A stretch of DNA of 64,000 nt, taken from assembly GCF_003033885.1 (NCBI RefSeq), contig NZ_CP024081.1, forward strand, positions 1,705,980-1,769,979. Direction: 5' to 3'. Source of the stretch: Pseudomonas rhizophila. Its GTDB lineage: Bacteria > Pseudomonadota > Gammaproteobacteria > Pseudomonadales > Pseudomonadaceae. How positions within the stretch are numbered: position 1 is the stretch's first letter; each line of letters opens with the position of its first letter. Shown here piece after piece: positions 62,712 to 64,000 of this stretch. Under the pieces are notes generated by a model that saw only the letters and a program-made list of their open reading frames with translations, did not search any database and was not told the DNA's origin. Made by a program: the position numbers and the translations under genes.

Positions 62712-64000
62712 ATGAGCAAAGAAGTACTGCTGGTTGTTGAGTCGGTATCCAATGAAAAGGGCGTACCGGCTAACGTTATTTTTGAAGCGCTGGAGCTGGC
62801 TCTGGCCACTGCTACCAAGAAGCGGTTTGAAGACGAAGTTGATTTGCGTGTGGAAATCAATCGCCACACCGGTGCCTATGAGACTTTCCGTCGCTGGACG
62901 GTCGTCGAAGAAGCCGACCTAGACGATCCGGCTATCGAAACCTGGCCAAGCAAGGTTGCAGAAACGCATCCTGGCGCCAAGGTAGGTGATGTAGTCGAAG
63001 AGAAGATCGAATCCATCGAGTTCGGTCGTATTGCTGCGCAGACCGCCAAGCAGGTCATTGTGCAGAAAGTTCGCGAAGCCGAGCGTGCGCAAGTCGTCGA
63101 TGCTTATCGCGAGCGCCTGGGTGAAATCATCTCCGGCACCGTGAAGAAAGTCACCCGCGACAACGTGATTGTCGACTTGGGCAACAACGCTGAAGCGTTG
63201 CTGGCTCGTGAAGACATCATTTCTCGCGAAACTTTCCGGGTTGGCGTGCGACTGCGTGCGCTGCTCAAGGAAATCCGCACCGAGAACCGGGGCCCGCAGC
63301 TGATCCTGTCGCGTACCGCGCCGGAAATGCTGATCGAGTTGTTCCGCATCGAAGTGCCGGAAATTGCTGAAGGCCTGATCGAAGTAATGGCCGCCTCCCG
63401 TGATCCGGGTTCGCGTGCCAAGATCGCGGTCCGCTCCAAGGACAAGCGCATCGACCCGCAAGGTGCCTGCATTGGCATGCGTGGTTCGCGTGTCCAGGCC
63501 GTATCCGGCGAGTTGGGCGGCGAGCGTGTGGATATCGTCCTGTGGGACGACAACCCGGCTCAGTTCGTGATCAACGCCATGTCGCCTGCTGAAGTGGCGG
63601 CAATTATCGTCGACGAAGATGCCCATGCAATGGACATCGCCGTTGGCGCAGACAATCTCGCTCAGGCCATCGGTCGCGGTGGTCAGAACGTGCGTCTGGC
63701 TAGCCAATTGACTGGCTGGACACTGAACGTGATGACCGAATCGGACATCCAGGCTAAGCAGCAAGCTGAAACCGGCGATATCCTGCGCAACTTCATCGAA
63801 GAGCTTGAAGTCGATGAAGAACTGGCGCAGGTGCTGGTGGATGAAGGCTTTACCAGCCTGGAAGAGATTGCCTACGTACCGGTGGAGGAAATGCTCAACA
63901 TCGACGGCTTTGACGAGGACATCGTCAACGAGCTTCGCGCTCGGGCCAAGGATCGTTTGTTGACCAAAGCCATCGCTACTGAGGAAAAGCTGGCAGACGC
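62712..64000 (+). CDS. nusA: Transcription termination/antitermination factor NusA, 3' end beyond the window
   Basis: The first 429 residues of NusA. The N-terminal RNA-polymerase-binding domain (1-125) is followed by the S1 domain (about 135-200, [21 protein letters not shown]), two KH domains (about 230-345, with [13 protein letters not shown] and [13 protein letters not shown]) and the start of the C-terminal acidic repeats. It runs off the right edge without a stop. rimP lies 59 bp upstream. Confidence 0.97.
   Translation, partial: MSKEVLLVVESVSNEKGVPANVIFEALELALATATKKRFEDEVDLRVEINRHTGAYETFRRWTVVEEADLDDPAIETWPSKVAETHPGAKVGDVVEEKIESIEFGRIAAQTAKQVIVQKVREAERAQVVDAYRERLGEIISGTVKKVTRDNVIVDLGNNAEALLAREDIISRETFRVGVRLRALLKEIRTENRGPQLILSRTAPEMLIELFRIEVPEIAEGLIEVMAASRDPGSRAKIAVRSKDKRIDPQGACIGMRGSRVQAVSGELGGERVDIVLWDDNPAQFVINAMSPAEVAAIIVDEDAHAMDIAVGADNLAQAIGRGGQNVRLASQLTGWTLNVMTESDIQAKQQAETGDILRNFIEELEVDEELAQVLVDEGFTSLEEIAYVPVEEMLNIDGFDEDIVNELRARAKDRLLTKAIATEEKLAD

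Overview
The window is a bacterial chromosome segment that looks like Pseudomonas, most likely of the fluorescens group. The evidence is the gene order fur/bamE/recN - grpE-dnaK-dnaJ - dapB - carA-carB-greA - yhbY/rlmE - ftsH-folP-glmM-tpiA-secG - tRNA-Leu - tRNA-fMet - rimP-nusA, a lldP-lutABC-dld lactate operon with an FCD/GntR regulator, and a GTGGGAGCGAGC-type REP pair typical of these genomes. No species name can be read from the sequence alone.

Positions 1 to about 29,066 form an accessory island abutting the 3' end of the tmRNA gene ssrA (minus strand, 29,067-29,460). A P4-type integrase (27,614-28,879) lies directly against ssrA, the usual arrangement for an island inserted in this gene. 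The far end of the island is outside the window. From left to right the island carries: the N-terminal part of a type I restriction HsdR; an orphan protein; a gene broken at a G10 tract, followed by a large RecB-like nuclease/SF1 helicase and an ankyrin protein; a WYL-domain regulator of the BrxR/CapW kind; a membrane coiled-coil protein with an ADP-ribosylglycohydrolase and a zinc-ribbon protein; a tightly coupled minus-strand operon of four dynamin-like GTPases, the first fused to a patatin phospholipase and the second to Sel1 repeats; a divergent four-gene cassette headed by a membrane-anchored small GTPase; a palindrome-rich non-coding kilobase; and a YfjI/DUF3987 protein with a second tyrosine recombinase and accessory genes. 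The content is that of a defence island. The dynamin/patatin operon, with or without the divergent GTPase cassette, is the best candidate for an undescribed system. Known dynamin-type defences such as Eleos have fewer GTPases, and I cannot match this exact four-gene architecture to one.

Positions 29,067-64,000 are core genome. ssrA is followed by a small secreted protein and the lactate operon: lldP, lutA, lutB, lutC and dld on the minus strand, the last four joined by ATGA overlaps. A perfect 17-bp LldR-type operator lies in front of lldP, the regulator is divergent, and a second operator-like site lies inside lldP. Then come smpB (the tmRNA partner), an NSS transporter, ratA-rnfH, bamE, fur, recN and the heat-shock genes. 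There are sigma-32 promoters before grpE and before dnaK, the latter overlapping the grpE stop codon. After these lie dapB, the carAB-greA operon with a terminator in its leader, and the translation/cell-envelope cluster ending in rimP and a truncated nusA at the right edge.
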